Part shown: piece by piece, positions 18,664-27,207 of the stretch
Layout of the letters: every line of letters starts with the position of its first letter
Numbering within the stretch: the first letter of the stretch is position 1
From: G963675935 sp963823895
GTDB lineage: Bacteria > Planctomycetota > Planctomycetia > Pirellulales > Thermoguttaceae
Length of the DNA: 64,000 bases
Direction: 5' to 3'
Assembly: GCA_963823895.1 (NCBI GenBank)
Contig: CAWGNG010000014.1
Location: 1-64,000 of the forward strand
The notes under the pieces: model-generated
Seen by the model: the letters and a program-made list of their open reading frames with translations, nothing else
What the model was told of the DNA's origin: nothing
The model's database searches: none
Made by a program: the position numbers and the translations under genes

Positions 18664-19704
18664 ATGCCAGACCTCCGCAAAGACCCGATTGTTGGCCGCT
18701 GGGTAATCATTGCTTCCGCGCGGGCGAAACGGCCGCACGACTTCGACTCGACGCCGCAGCGGCAGAAAGGCCGCTATTGCCCCTTCTGCGAAGGACACGA
18801 GGACAAGACCCCCGACGAAATCATCGCCTATCGCCGCTCCGGCTCGCAACGCAACCGCGAGGGCTGGCGGGTGCGGGTGGTGCCTAATAAATTCCCCGCC
18901 CTGGAAATCGAGGGCCAATTGAACAAACGCGGCGAGGGCATCTACGACATGATGCGCGGCGTCGGCGCCCACGAGGTCATCATCGAGTCGCCGCGGCACA
19001 TCATCAGCACCTCGGAACTGACCGAGGAAGAGCTGCGCGAGGTGTTTTGGGTCTACCGCGATCGGCTGGTCGATCTGAAGAAGGATCCGCGGCTGGTCTA
19101 CGGCATGATCTTCAAGAACGTCGGCGCCGCGGCGGGGGCGTCATTGGAGCACACCCATAGCCAACTGATCGTCACCCCCATCGTGCCGATCAGCGTCTGG
19201 GAGGAGATGACCGGCTCGCTGGAGTTTTACAACTATCGCGGCCGCTGCGTCTATTGCGACATGATCCAGCAGGAATTGGCCACGGAAAAGCGGATCGTGC
19301 TCGACACGCCGGGCTTCGTCGCCTTTTGCCCCTTCGCCAGCCGCTTCCCCTTCGAGACCTGGATCCTGCCGAAGAACCACAGCAGCCATTTCGAGAACAT
19401 CCAGAAGAACGAAGTCGAGGAACTTTCCGGCGTGATGCGGCAGGTGATCGTCAAAGTCGAGGCCGCGCTTGACCAGCCCGCGTACAATTACATCGTTCAC
19501 ACGGCCCCCTTTGACACGCAGGAGCTAGGCCATTATCACTGGCATATAGAGATTATGCCGAGTTTGACGAGGACGGCCGGGTTTGAATGGGGCACCGGTT
19601 TTTACATCAATCCGGTTCCCCCCGAGCAAGCCGCCGCCTTCTTGCGCGAAGTCGAGGTCGAATCGCCGGAGCCACAAACTATTCCGAGCAGGCAGACTGG
19701 ATAA
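18664..19704 (+). CDS. galT: Galactose-1-phosphate uridylyltransferase family protein
   Basis: The 346-residue protein is a histidine-triad type nucleotidyltransferase of the GalT family, which swaps UMP between UDP-glucose and galactose-1-phosphate through a uridylyl-histidine. Visible motifs are DPIVGRWVIIA, the zinc pair CPFC near residue 39, VPNKFPAL, SLEHTHSQL near 160 and the active-site HYHWHIEIMP near 290. Classical GalT has HPH at this last site; here it is HWH, as in many GalT-like enzymes of glycogen clusters, some of which act on ADP-glucose, so the true sugar nucleotide is open. No good ribosome binding site is visible before 18664. Its place between two GH57 genes links it to glucan turnover. 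Confidence 0.85.
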   Translation: MPDLRKDPIVGRWVIIASARAKRPHDFDSTPQRQKGRYCPFCEGHEDKTPDEIIAYRRSGSQRNREGWRVRVVPNKFPALEIEGQLNKRGEGIYDMMRGVGAHEVIIESPRHIISTSELTEEELREVFWVYRDRLVDLKKDPRLVYGMIFKNVGAAAGASLEHTHSQLIVTPIVPISVWEEMTGSLEFYNYRGRCVYCDMIQQELATEKRIVLDTPGFVAFCPFASRFPFETWILPKNHSSHFENIQKNEVEELSGVMRQVIVKVEAALDQPAYNYIVHTAPFDTQELGHYHWHIEIMPSLTRTAGFEWGTGFYINPVPPEQAAAFLREVEVESPEPQTIPSRQTG

Positions 19705-19749
19705 ACTGGGACGCGGTTGCCGAATAAGAAAACATTCCCGTTCCATCGA

Positions 19750-19821
19750 CTGTAGGAGGTGACTCCTGTCGCCGAAGACCGGCCTTCATCGCGGGTCGGC
19801 AACAGGAGTCGCCTCCTACAG
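19750..19821. repeat. Palindromic repeat, family D
   Basis: 26-base inverted arms (19750-19775 and 19796-19821) pair at 24 positions, the two exceptions being G-T wobble pairs. The related copy at 34695-34765 has perfect 25-base arms. It lies between galT and the second GH57 gene. Confidence 0.75.
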
Positions 19822-19854
19822 CAGCCACCCAGAACACCTGCTGCCATCGCAATC

Positions 19855-22041
19855 ATGCCCAACCGCATCCGCTTCGTCTTCGCCCTGCACAACCATCAGC
19901 CCGTCGGCAACTTCGACGACGTATTCCAACGGGCTTTCAACGACAGTTACCGCAACTTCGTCGATGTCTTCAGCCGCTACCCCACGCTGAAGATGTCGCT
20001 GCACGTCAGCGGCTCGCTGATGGAATGGCTGGCCGCGCACCAGCCCGAGTACATCAATCGGCTGGCCCAGTTTGTCGAGCAGGGGCGGATCGAGATTCTC
20101 GGCGGGGCCTATTTCGAGCCGATCCTGGCGTCGATCCCCTCCTGGGACCGCGTCGGCCAAATCCGCAGCTACACCCGCTTCCTGCAAAGCCGCCTGGGCG
20201 CCACCGTCCGCGGCGCTTGGATCCCCGAGCGGGTTTGGGAGCAGTCGTTCGCCCGCGACCTCGTCGACGCCGGCATCGAATACACGATCCTCGACAACTT
20301 CCACTTCAAGTGCGCCGGCCTGACCGACGCGCAATTGACCGGCCACCTGCTGACCGAGGACGAGGGCCGGGTGCTCTCGGTATTCCCCGGCAGCGAGCGG
20401 CTGCGATACGCAATTCCGTTCGCCGATCCGCAGCAGACGATCGACTACCTGGGAAAGATCGCCGCCGAGCACAACAACGCGGTTGTCGTCTTTGGCGACG
20501 ACGGCGAGAAGTTCGGCACCTGGCCGGAAACCAAGAAACACGTCTACGACAACGGCTGGCTGGTTCGTTTCTTCGACGCCCTCGTGCAAAACCAGGAGTG
20601 GATCCAGGTGACCACGCTGGCCGAGGCGTTCGACAACGTTCCGCCGGTGGGCAAGGTCTTTCTGCCCGATTGCAGCTATCGCGAAATGACCGAATGGGTG
20701 CTGCCGACCGAGCGGCTCGTCGAGTACGAGCGGATCGCGCACGAGATGAAGGACGATCCGCGCTGGGCGTCGTTGCGGCCGCTGCTGCGCGGCGGCTTCT
20801 GGCGAAACTACAAAGTGAAATATCCCGAAGCCGACGAAATGTACTGCCGCATGATGACCGTCAGCCGCCGCTTGCAGGAAACCGTGGCGGCGATGACCTC
20901 GGGCGAGCCGGTGAATCCCGAACTACTCGAACAGGCCCGCGCCGAACTGTACCGCGGCCAGTGCAATTGCGGCTACTGGCACGGCGCGTTCGGCGGCATC
21001 TACCTGCCCCACTTGCGCAACGCCGTCTACCAGCACCTGATCGCCGCCGACAACCTGCTCGACCGGGCGGTCGGAAAGCCGGAAACCTGGATCGAGGCCG
21101 CGGCCGACAACTTCAATTTCGACGCCCGCCAGGAAGTCCGCCTGACGAACGACAAAATCATCGCCCTGGTCGCTCCGAACAATGGCGGGCAGATGACCGA
21201 GCTCGATGTCCGCCGCATTCAGCACAACCTGCTAGCCACGTTGGCCCGGCGGCCCGAGGCGTACCACGAGAAGGTCCGTGCCGGCGAACATCGCAGTGAC
21301 GGCACAGTGGCCAGCATCCACGATCGCGTCGTCTTCAAGCAGCCCGACCTCGACAAGCGGCTGCAATACGACGACCATCTCCGCAAGAGCCTCGTCGATC
21401 TGTTCTACGACAACGACGCGACGCTCGAAGCCGTGGCCAACGGCACGGCGATGCAGCGCGGCGATTTCGTCGGCGGTCCCTACGAAGCCCGCATCCGGCG
21501 TAATCCCGACCGCATTCAGGTGCAACTGCTCCGCGACGGCAACGTGAACGGCCACCCCGTGCGGATTACCAAGGGGCTGACGCTCGACGCCGGCAGTTCG
21601 ACGCTGCAAGTCGCCTACCTGCTGGAAAACCTGCCGCAGGGCCAGCCGTTGCACTTCGCCGTCGAACTGAACTTCGCCGGCATGCCCAGCAACGCCTACG
21701 GGCGCAACTTCTCCGACATCCACGGCAACATCCTCGGCCAGCTCGGCACGAAGCTCGATTTGCAGAACGCTTTCGGCCTCGGCCTGACCGACGAGTGGCT
21801 GGGGATCGACGTCGGCCTGAAGATGTCGCGTCCCAGCGGCTTCTGGACCTTCCCGATCGAAACGGTCAGCCAATCGGAGGGCGGATTCGAGTTGGTCCAT
21901 CAATCCGTAGTGGTGATGCCCCACTGGCTGGTCGAAGCCGACAAGGAAGGCCGTTGGAGCGTCACCGTGCAGTTGTCGCTCGACACCACCCGCGCCGAGC
22001 GCCGCAACAATCACGAAGAAGCCGTAGCGGCAACGGTATAG
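19855..22041 (+). CDS. GH57 4-alpha-glucanotransferase/alpha-amylase-like protein with DUF1925/DUF1926-type C terminus
   Basis: This 728-residue protein is a second GH57 enzyme of the glucanotransferase/amylase subgroup. Motifs are ALHNHQPVGNF at the start, GAWIPERVWEQ near residue 123 with the nucleophilic glutamate, and VVFGDDGEKFGTW near 213 with the acid aspartate. A helical middle region (YRGQCNCGYWHGAFGG) and a large C-terminal beta domain follow, as in the DUF1925/DUF1926-bearing group. I chose the ATG at 19855 since the upstream extension is encoded by a palindromic repeat. It lies downstream of galT in the same direction, so it probably reshapes alpha-1,4 glucan chains in the cytoplasm. 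Confidence 0.88.
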   Translation: MPNRIRFVFALHNHQPVGNFDDVFQRAFNDSYRNFVDVFSRYPTLKMSLHVSGSLMEWLAAHQPEYINRLAQFVEQGRIEILGGAYFEPILASIPSWDRVGQIRSYTRFLQSRLGATVRGAWIPERVWEQSFARDLVDAGIEYTILDNFHFKCAGLTDAQLTGHLLTEDEGRVLSVFPGSERLRYAIPFADPQQTIDYLGKIAAEHNNAVVVFGDDGEKFGTWPETKKHVYDNGWLVRFFDALVQNQEWIQVTTLAEAFDNVPPVGKVFLPDCSYREMTEWVLPTERLVEYERIAHEMKDDPRWASLRPLLRGGFWRNYKVKYPEADEMYCRMMTVSRRLQETVAAMTSGEPVNPELLEQARAELYRGQCNCGYWHGAFGGIYLPHLRNAVYQHLIAADNLLDRAVGKPETWIEAAADNFNFDARQEVRLTNDKIIALVAPNNGGQMTELDVRRIQHNLLATLARRPEAYHEKVRAGEHRSDGTVASIHDRVVFKQPDLDKRLQYDDHLRKSLVDLFYDNDATLEAVANGTAMQRGDFVGGPYEARIRRNPDRIQVQLLRDGNVNGHPVRITKGLTLDAGSSTLQVAYLLENLPQGQPLHFAVELNFAGMPSNAYGRNFSDIHGNILGQLGTKLDLQNAFGLGLTDEWLGIDVGLKMSRPSGFWTFPIETVSQSEGGFELVHQSVVVMPHWLVEADKEGRWSVTVQLSLDTTRAERRNNHEEAVAATV

Positions 22042-22131
22042 GATGCGTGCTGGCACGCACACGATAGAAGTTTAGCCCCGGCACTTGTGCCGGGAGGGCA
22101 CCACCAGCAAGCCGCCGCACTGACCAACACG

Positions 22132-22160
22132 TTGGGGTGGCAGTTGCACTGCCACCCCTT
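22132..22160. repeat. Palindromic repeat, family E, second copy
   Basis: GGGGTGGCAGT and ACTGCCACCCC arms flank a three-base loop, the same core as at 16261. It lies 90 bases after the GH57 stop. Confidence 0.7.
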
Positions 22161-22185
22161 CCCCATAGTTCCCATCGCATCGCCA

Positions 22186-22217
22186 CGTTCCCACGCTCCG
22201 CGTGGGAACGTTTTTTT
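22186..22217 (+). terminator. Rho-independent-type terminator built from a GTTCCCACG palindrome
   Basis: A perfect 10-base stem (22186-22195 with 22201-22210) and a five-base loop are followed directly by seven T residues. It sits between the convergent GH57 and DUF1559 genes, ideal for ending the plus-strand glycogen transcript. The stem matches the palindrome family seen again near 63292-63392. Confidence 0.75.
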
Positions 22218-22254
22218 CTTGAGTGTGATGCAAGCTCACCGGCGGTATCCGATA

Positions 22255-23343
22255 TCAGTCACCATTCCAAAGGCTCATGATAGGAACCCGGTCGTTAAAG
22301 CTTCCAAGCAAGGCGAAGACGTTCGGGTCTATGGATGTCGCCAGGAACTTCACGGAACCATCGGCTATGCCGAAATTGGCCCCGCCCGGATGATCGCTGC
22401 CCGGTGACTGGAAGAAGCCGTTGTTCATCAGCGGCGTCGCCTGGCCGTTGATTTTGATGCCCGGTCCGCCGTAGCCGGTGGTGAAGCCCGTGGCATCGCC
22501 GCCGATGGCCCAGCCGTCATGGCTGAGGTTGTTCGCGCCGCCATACTGGGCATCAGTCACCACGATTCGCTGCAACTCGCCGATCGCAATGGTGTTTGAC
22601 AAGCCGTCCCTGACTTCGGCGAACGTGGTGCTCACATTCACGCGGCCAAAGATGCCCCATCGATGCGAGGCATCGTCCTTAGGGAGCGTGTAGTTTGGAT
22701 TGGGCGCGGCGACACCAGGATCGAACACAATCGCGTTCGGAGCCCCCGCATCGAGAACATTATGACTCGGGCTGCTCGTATCGTAAGCGACATGTCGTCC
22801 GACGCAGCCGCCGTAATCGGTTCCGCCACCCGGCCACCAAGTTGCCAACATCATGGCGTTGTCACCGAGGCGCAACTGCTGTCGCCGAACGGGACACTAG
22901 AAATTGGGAAACTCCATAGTGGCAACACCGGGTGCGCTCTGGGTGCCGGCGTTGAATCCAACACCTCTCGCAAGTTTCCAGTTCCATACCGGCCAACAGG
23001 CGAATGGCACGATTCGGGCTAAGAAGCTGGTGCCGTAATGGCCTTGCCTGGTTCTCGCCGCCTCGCTCCACACGTCGTACTGATTCTGCGGCATGACGGG
23101 GCCGGTCGAGCAGATGGTGCCCGGCGGAACAACCTTGTGCGCCGTCGCGTAGTTGTGGATGCCCACGCCGATCTGCTTGAGGTTATTCGTGCAAGCCGCC
23201 CGCCGCGACGCCTCGCGGGCCCTCAGCAGCAACGGCACTCCCACCGCCAGCAACACGGCCAGCACAACGACCACCACGAGCAACTCGATCCAGGTGTAAC
23301 CGGAACAACGAGTCCCGCCGCAAAGTCTTCTGGGCCGAATCAT
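22255..23343 (-). pseudogene. DUF1559 prepilin-like protein interrupted by an in-frame TAG
   Basis: The combined frame encodes about 360 residues of a DUF1559 protein, a family greatly expanded in planctomycetes. It has an N-terminal type IV pilin-like methylation/transmembrane segment (YTWIELLVVVVVLAVLLA, then AREASRRAACTNNLKQIG) and ends with the typical ANFGIADGSVKFLATSI tail. A TAG at 22899-22897 interrupts it in the same frame, where the text reads EFPNF-stop-CPVRRQ; a tyrosine codon would be an easy original. The ribosome binding site GGAGGGAG before the ATG at 23343 is strong. Either a real nonsense mutation or a base error. Role of the family: probably surface or secretion-related, not established. 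Confidence 0.85.
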
Positions 23344-23497
23344 GGGATTCTCCCTCCGCCGTCGATTCTACCCTAACCAGGCCATTCCCGCCACATCGGG
23401 AGCGTCGGAGAATACCGAGTTGCAGAATAAGACTATGTCCCCTAAAATAGAGGGCGGGTTCGTTTGGGATCGCCGGGCACTGTTCGACGCGAGATAG

Positions 23498-24166
23498 ATG
23501 CCGATGTCCACCGTTGCCGACGTTTCACCACCGATGGTTTGGATCACCGTTGCCGATCTCTTCGAGCAACTGGGCCACGTGCCGCAGGAGCGCGTTCTTC
23601 TTGTCCCTACCCCTGGGACAGCCACCGAGAAGGACGTACTCGATTTGATCGACCATTCCGACCGAATCTGCGAGTTGGTCGATGGCGTGCTAGTGGAGAA
23701 GACTATGGGTTATCTGGAATCGATGCTGGCAGGGGCGATTCTCGAACTCTTGCGCGGATTCGTACGCAAACGCAAACTCGGAATTGTCCTTGGGGCGGAT
23801 GGAACGTTGAAGATTCTACGCAATCAAGTGCGGATTCCCGACGTCTGCTTCATAAGTTGGGACCGATTTCCCGGGGGCAGACTACCGAAGACGCCGATTC
23901 CCGCCGTCGCACCGGACTTGGCCGTCGAAGTGCTCTCCGACAGCAACACGGAGGGCGAAATGCGGCGGAAGTTGCAGGATTACTTCACCGCCGGCGTTCG
24001 CCTAGTCTGGTACGTTGATCCGCGCACCCGCACGGCTTCCGCCTATACTTCGCCCGAGCATTGCACCGTGTTCGACGAGAACGGCGTGCTAACCGGCGGT
24101 GACGTGCTGCCCGGCTTTGAATTGCCGCTGCGCGAGTTGTTCGTCGAAATGGACGCCGTTGGGTAG
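23498..24166 (+). CDS. Uma2-family putative restriction endonuclease-like protein
   Basis: This 222-residue protein matches the Uma2 (DUF820) family, which has a PD-(D/E)XK nuclease fold and is amplified in cyanobacteria and planctomycetes. Key pieces are ELVDGVLVEKTMGY (first acidic residue), VRIPDVCFISWDR (PD motif) and DLAVEVLSDSNT (second acidic motif), followed by LQDYFTAGVRLVWYVDP. The biological substrate is unknown; association with mobile DNA is an inference from its patchy spread. It is a single gene facing away from the DUF1559 gene. Confidence 0.85.
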   Translation: MPMSTVADVSPPMVWITVADLFEQLGHVPQERVLLVPTPGTATEKDVLDLIDHSDRICELVDGVLVEKTMGYLESMLAGAILELLRGFVRKRKLGIVLGADGTLKILRNQVRIPDVCFISWDRFPGGRLPKTPIPAVAPDLAVEVLSDSNTEGEMRRKLQDYFTAGVRLVWYVDPRTRTASAYTSPEHCTVFDENGVLTGGDVLPGFELPLRELFVEMDAVG

Positions 24167-24211
24167 CGTGACCGAACGGTGCTACCCGGCACGCCACCGC
24201 GTGACCCTAGA

Positions 24212-25126
24212 CTAAGGGTATCTCACCTTCATGTGGTATTCCGCTTGAATTTCTCGGGAAAGTCCCTCCAAGTCTGGAAACAGAGTTGTTTCCGTCACGC
24301 CCAATGTTGTCAACTCGGCTCGGATCTCTCGCAGTTGCTTCGTGTCCGTAGTAATTGGGATCTTCGCGATCTCCGATTCCGGCTCTTTTTCCCACAGAAT
24401 TCGGAAGCCGTTCCTCTCTCGACCGTGAATCGTGAACACGCTCCTTTGCGCAGTGATCCTGGCGTCAATATGGGGAGGGAACACCGCAATAGGAAACTTC
24501 GCTGTTAGCCTCTCCTCACGGCATAAGTACCGCTCCGCGACGACGCTGTCCTCGGGGTATTTCTTCACCGCCCAGTAATCAGTATATAGCACAAGCGACC
24601 TGCATTCTTCTCTCTCCGGATTTCCTTTGGCGGATTCGTTGACGGCATCGTTGTTGTAGTTCAGCCACGACGGGTTTAGCATCCACACGCACGGTTTACT
24701 GGTGCCGTCTGCCTTGAGCCCAGTGACGGCGAAATGTAGAGCGATTAATGCGCCCTCTGTCCAATCGAGGAGTCGAGTGGGAAATCTGTAGTGCTGCATC
24801 AGGTGCAAGTACTCGCCTTCCCGACAATGCTGCAAAGGACCGAGGAAGCGAACCGCCCTTCTGGCAAATTCAGCCTTCATATCTTCTGCCTCTTCCGGTA
24901 AGTAGTCCCAACCGATCGTGTCCTTACCGCGGTAAATACCGGGGATGAGATCGTAGTCCTCGTTATGGACTCCCCGAAACCACGGCACTTCTTCTTGAGG
25001 GTCCAATTTCGAACTCTTATGCCACCCATCGCGCCAAATTGCGTTCATGCAGTCAACGTACTTCGCCACCGACCCAATTCTCTCCGTCCACGCCAGATAT
25101 CCGTGTCGTTCAAACTTCGGGTTCAT
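24212..25126 (-). CDS. FRG-domain protein
   Basis: The 304-residue product contains an FRG domain: PWFRGVHNEDYDLIPGIYR near residues 48-66 (the phenylalanine-arginine-glycine signature) and YLHLMQHYRFPTRLLDWT near 106-123, followed by ALIALHFAV. FRG domains occur alone or fused in bacteria and phages, and some are found in defence islands; the biochemical activity is not settled. A GAGG site precedes the ATG at 25126. It lies next to the Uma2 gene in convergent orientation. No transmembrane segment is visible. Confidence 0.85.
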   Translation of the reverse strand: MNPKFERHGYLAWTERIGSVAKYVDCMNAIWRDGWHKSSKLDPQEEVPWFRGVHNEDYDLIPGIYRGKDTIGWDYLPEEAEDMKAEFARRAVRFLGPLQHCREGEYLHLMQHYRFPTRLLDWTEGALIALHFAVTGLKADGTSKPCVWMLNPSWLNYNNDAVNESAKGNPEREECRSLVLYTDYWAVKKYPEDSVVAERYLCREERLTAKFPIAVFPPHIDARITAQRSVFTIHGRERNGFRILWEKEPESEIAKIPITTDTKQLREIRAELTTLGVTETTLFPDLEGLSREIQAEYHMKVRYP

Positions 25127-25315
25127 ATCGCGGCCTCACTGTACATGCTCACCACCACCCCCTCGGATGTCGTGTAAACCTCGCCCCAATTCTACCCCCG
25201 CCTGCCCGCCCCCGCTAGTCAATCGCCGGCCGATCGGACACAATAGGCAAATTCTGTGGTGCATCTGGCCGATAAACTCAAGCCCTTTGGAAAACTTGAC
25301 AATACGGAGAAGAAC

Positions 25316-26599
25316 ATGAGTTCAACGATTGTAGACATTCGCGCCCGGCAAATCCTCGACAGCCGCGGAAACCCCACCATCGAGGTCGATGTGGAACTGG
25401 CCAGCGGCGCGTTCGGCCGGGCGGCCGTGCCAAGCGGGGCGAGCACCGGCATCCACGAGGCACTGGAACTCCGCGACGGCGACAAGTCGAAATACCTCGG
25501 CCGCGGGGTAACGAAGGCGGTCGATAACGTCAACACGAAACTGGCCGACGAGCTTTGCGGCATGGACGCCCTCGATCAGGTCGCGCTGGATTACCGCATG
25601 AACGACATCGACGGCACGAAGAACAAGAAAGAACTGGGGGCCAACGCGATTTTGGGCGTCTCGCTGGCCAACGCGCGGGCCGCGGCCGACCACTGCGGGC
25701 TGCCGCTGTTCCGCTATCTCGGCGGCTGCAACGCCCGGCTGCTGCCGGCCCCGATGATGAACATCATCAACGGCGGCTCGCACGCCGACAACGCCGTGGA
25801 CGTGCAGGAGTTCTTGGTCGTGCCGCTCGGCGTCGAAAGCTTCAGCGACGCCATCCGCTGCGGCTGCGAGGTCTTCCACAACCTCAAGGCGGTGTTGAAG
25901 GGCAAGAAGCTCTCGACGAACGTCGGCGACGAGGGCGGTTTCGCCCCCGATCTGAAGAGCAACGCCGACGCGCTCGACGTGATCGTCGAGGCCATCGGCA
26001 AGGCCGGCTACGAGCCCGGCAAGCAGGCGTTCGTCGCGCTGGACCCGGCCGCCTCGGCGTTCTACGACACCGATAAGAAGCGGTACCGCGTCGACGGCAA
26101 AGACATCACCTCGGCCCAGTTGGTCGATATCTACGCCAAGTGGGTCGAGAAGTATCCGATCTGCTCGATCGAAGATGGCTGCGCCGAGGACGATTGGGAG
26201 GGCTGGAAGTTGTTGACCGATCGGCTCGGCAGTAAGATCCAAATCGTGGGCGACGATCTGTTCGTGACCAATACCGAGCGGTTGCAGCGCGGCATCGACG
26301 AAGGGGTGTGCAATAGCATCCTCATCAAGGTCAATCAGATCGGCACGCTCACCGAGACGATCGAGGCCGTCGAGCTTGCCCGGCGAAACAACTACACCAC
26401 GGTAATCAGCCACCGCAGCGGCGAGACGGAGGATTCGACGATCGCCGACCTGGCCGTGGCGATGAGCACCGGCCAGATCAAGACCGGCTCGGCCTCGCGG
26501 ACCGATCGCATGGCGAAGTACAACCAGTTGCTGCGAATCGAAGAGATCCTCGGCGAAGCGGCCCTCTACGGCGGACCGCTCTTCCCGAAGAGACGGTAA
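25316..26599 (+). CDS. eno: Enolase
   Basis: The 427-residue protein is enolase, converting 2-phosphoglycerate to phosphoenolpyruvate in glycolysis. It has the full set of signatures: RQILDSRGNPTIEVDV, SGASTGIHEALELRDGD, NIINGGSHADNAVD, SIEDGCAEDDWEGW, QIVGDDLFVTN (metal aspartate), LIKVNQIGTLTETIE with the catalytic lysine and SHRSGETEDSTIADLAV. Length is normal for bacterial enolase. I chose the ATG at 25316 because GGAGAAG stands just before it; the frame extends further up but without a site. It is a cytoplasmic housekeeping enzyme, probably transcribed alone. Confidence 0.98.
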   Translation: MSSTIVDIRARQILDSRGNPTIEVDVELASGAFGRAAVPSGASTGIHEALELRDGDKSKYLGRGVTKAVDNVNTKLADELCGMDALDQVALDYRMNDIDGTKNKKELGANAILGVSLANARAAADHCGLPLFRYLGGCNARLLPAPMMNIINGGSHADNAVDVQEFLVVPLGVESFSDAIRCGCEVFHNLKAVLKGKKLSTNVGDEGGFAPDLKSNADALDVIVEAIGKAGYEPGKQAFVALDPAASAFYDTDKKRYRVDGKDITSAQLVDIYAKWVEKYPICSIEDGCAEDDWEGWKLLTDRLGSKIQIVGDDLFVTNTERLQRGIDEGVCNSILIKVNQIGTLTETIEAVELARRNNYTTVISHRSGETEDSTIADLAVAMSTGQIKTGSASRTDRMAKYNQLLRIEEILGEAALYGGPLFPKRR

Positions 26600-26674
26600 A
26601 GAAGCGGAATACGCCCACGTTTAGCCGCCGTGTCTACGCGGCGGCGAAACGGAATGTTGATTGCAGGCGGCCCG

Positions 26675-27205
26675 ATGATGATTTTTGTCGAGAGTCCCTG
26701 GCCGATCCTTTTCATCGGCATTGCCATCGAGGCCGTGCTGGCGTTGCTGCTGCTGCGGACGGGCCTGGGCAAATATCTGATCGCCATGATCGGCGTGGCC
26801 GTGGTCGTCGCCGCCGGCCTGGTCGTCGAGCATTTTGTGATCACCGATCGCAAGGCGGTCGCACAGACGCTCGATGCGGCCGTCGCGGCGGTCAGGACGA
26901 ACAATCTGCAAGGAGCGCTCGATTGCATTTCGCCGTCGGCGAAACAGTGCCGTAGTTTCACAAGCTGGGTCTTCGGACGAGTCCAGTTCGACGAGGCGCA
27001 CTTTAGCGGCTTGGAGGTCAAGGTGAACCGCCTGACCAGTCCGCCGTCGGCCGAAGCGAAGTTCCTCGCCGTGGGCCGGGGAACCGACCGCAAAGGTGAA
27101 ATGCCCTACCACGGCTTCGCACGGCACGTGGTCCTCCAGTTGCGGCTGGAAGGCGGCCGCTGGCTCGTGACCGGCTACGACTTCGAGGACTCCGACAAGC
27201 TGTAG
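26675..27205 (+). CDS. Hypothetical membrane protein with two transmembrane segments
   Basis: This protein of about 176 residues has two hydrophobic segments near the start (PILFIGIAIEAVLALLLL and YLIAMIGVAVVVAAGLVV). A soluble C-terminal region (ITDRKAVAQTLDAAVAAV...LEGGRWLVTGYDF) follows, whose pattern resembles NTF2-like folds. No specific function is recognised. Start choice is uncertain: GTG 26630, ATG 26654 or the ATG pair at 26675; I favour the pair because an AGGCGG box precedes it. It ends two bases before the GT39-like gene, so the two are likely cotranscribed. Confidence 0.65.
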   Translation: MMIFVESPWPILFIGIAIEAVLALLLLRTGLGKYLIAMIGVAVVVAAGLVVEHFVITDRKAVAQTLDAAVAAVRTNNLQGALDCISPSAKQCRSFTSWVFGRVQFDEAHFSGLEVKVNRLTSPPSAEAKFLAVGRGTDRKGEMPYHGFARHVVLQLRLEGGRWLVTGYDFEDSDKL

Positions 27206-27207
27206 CC

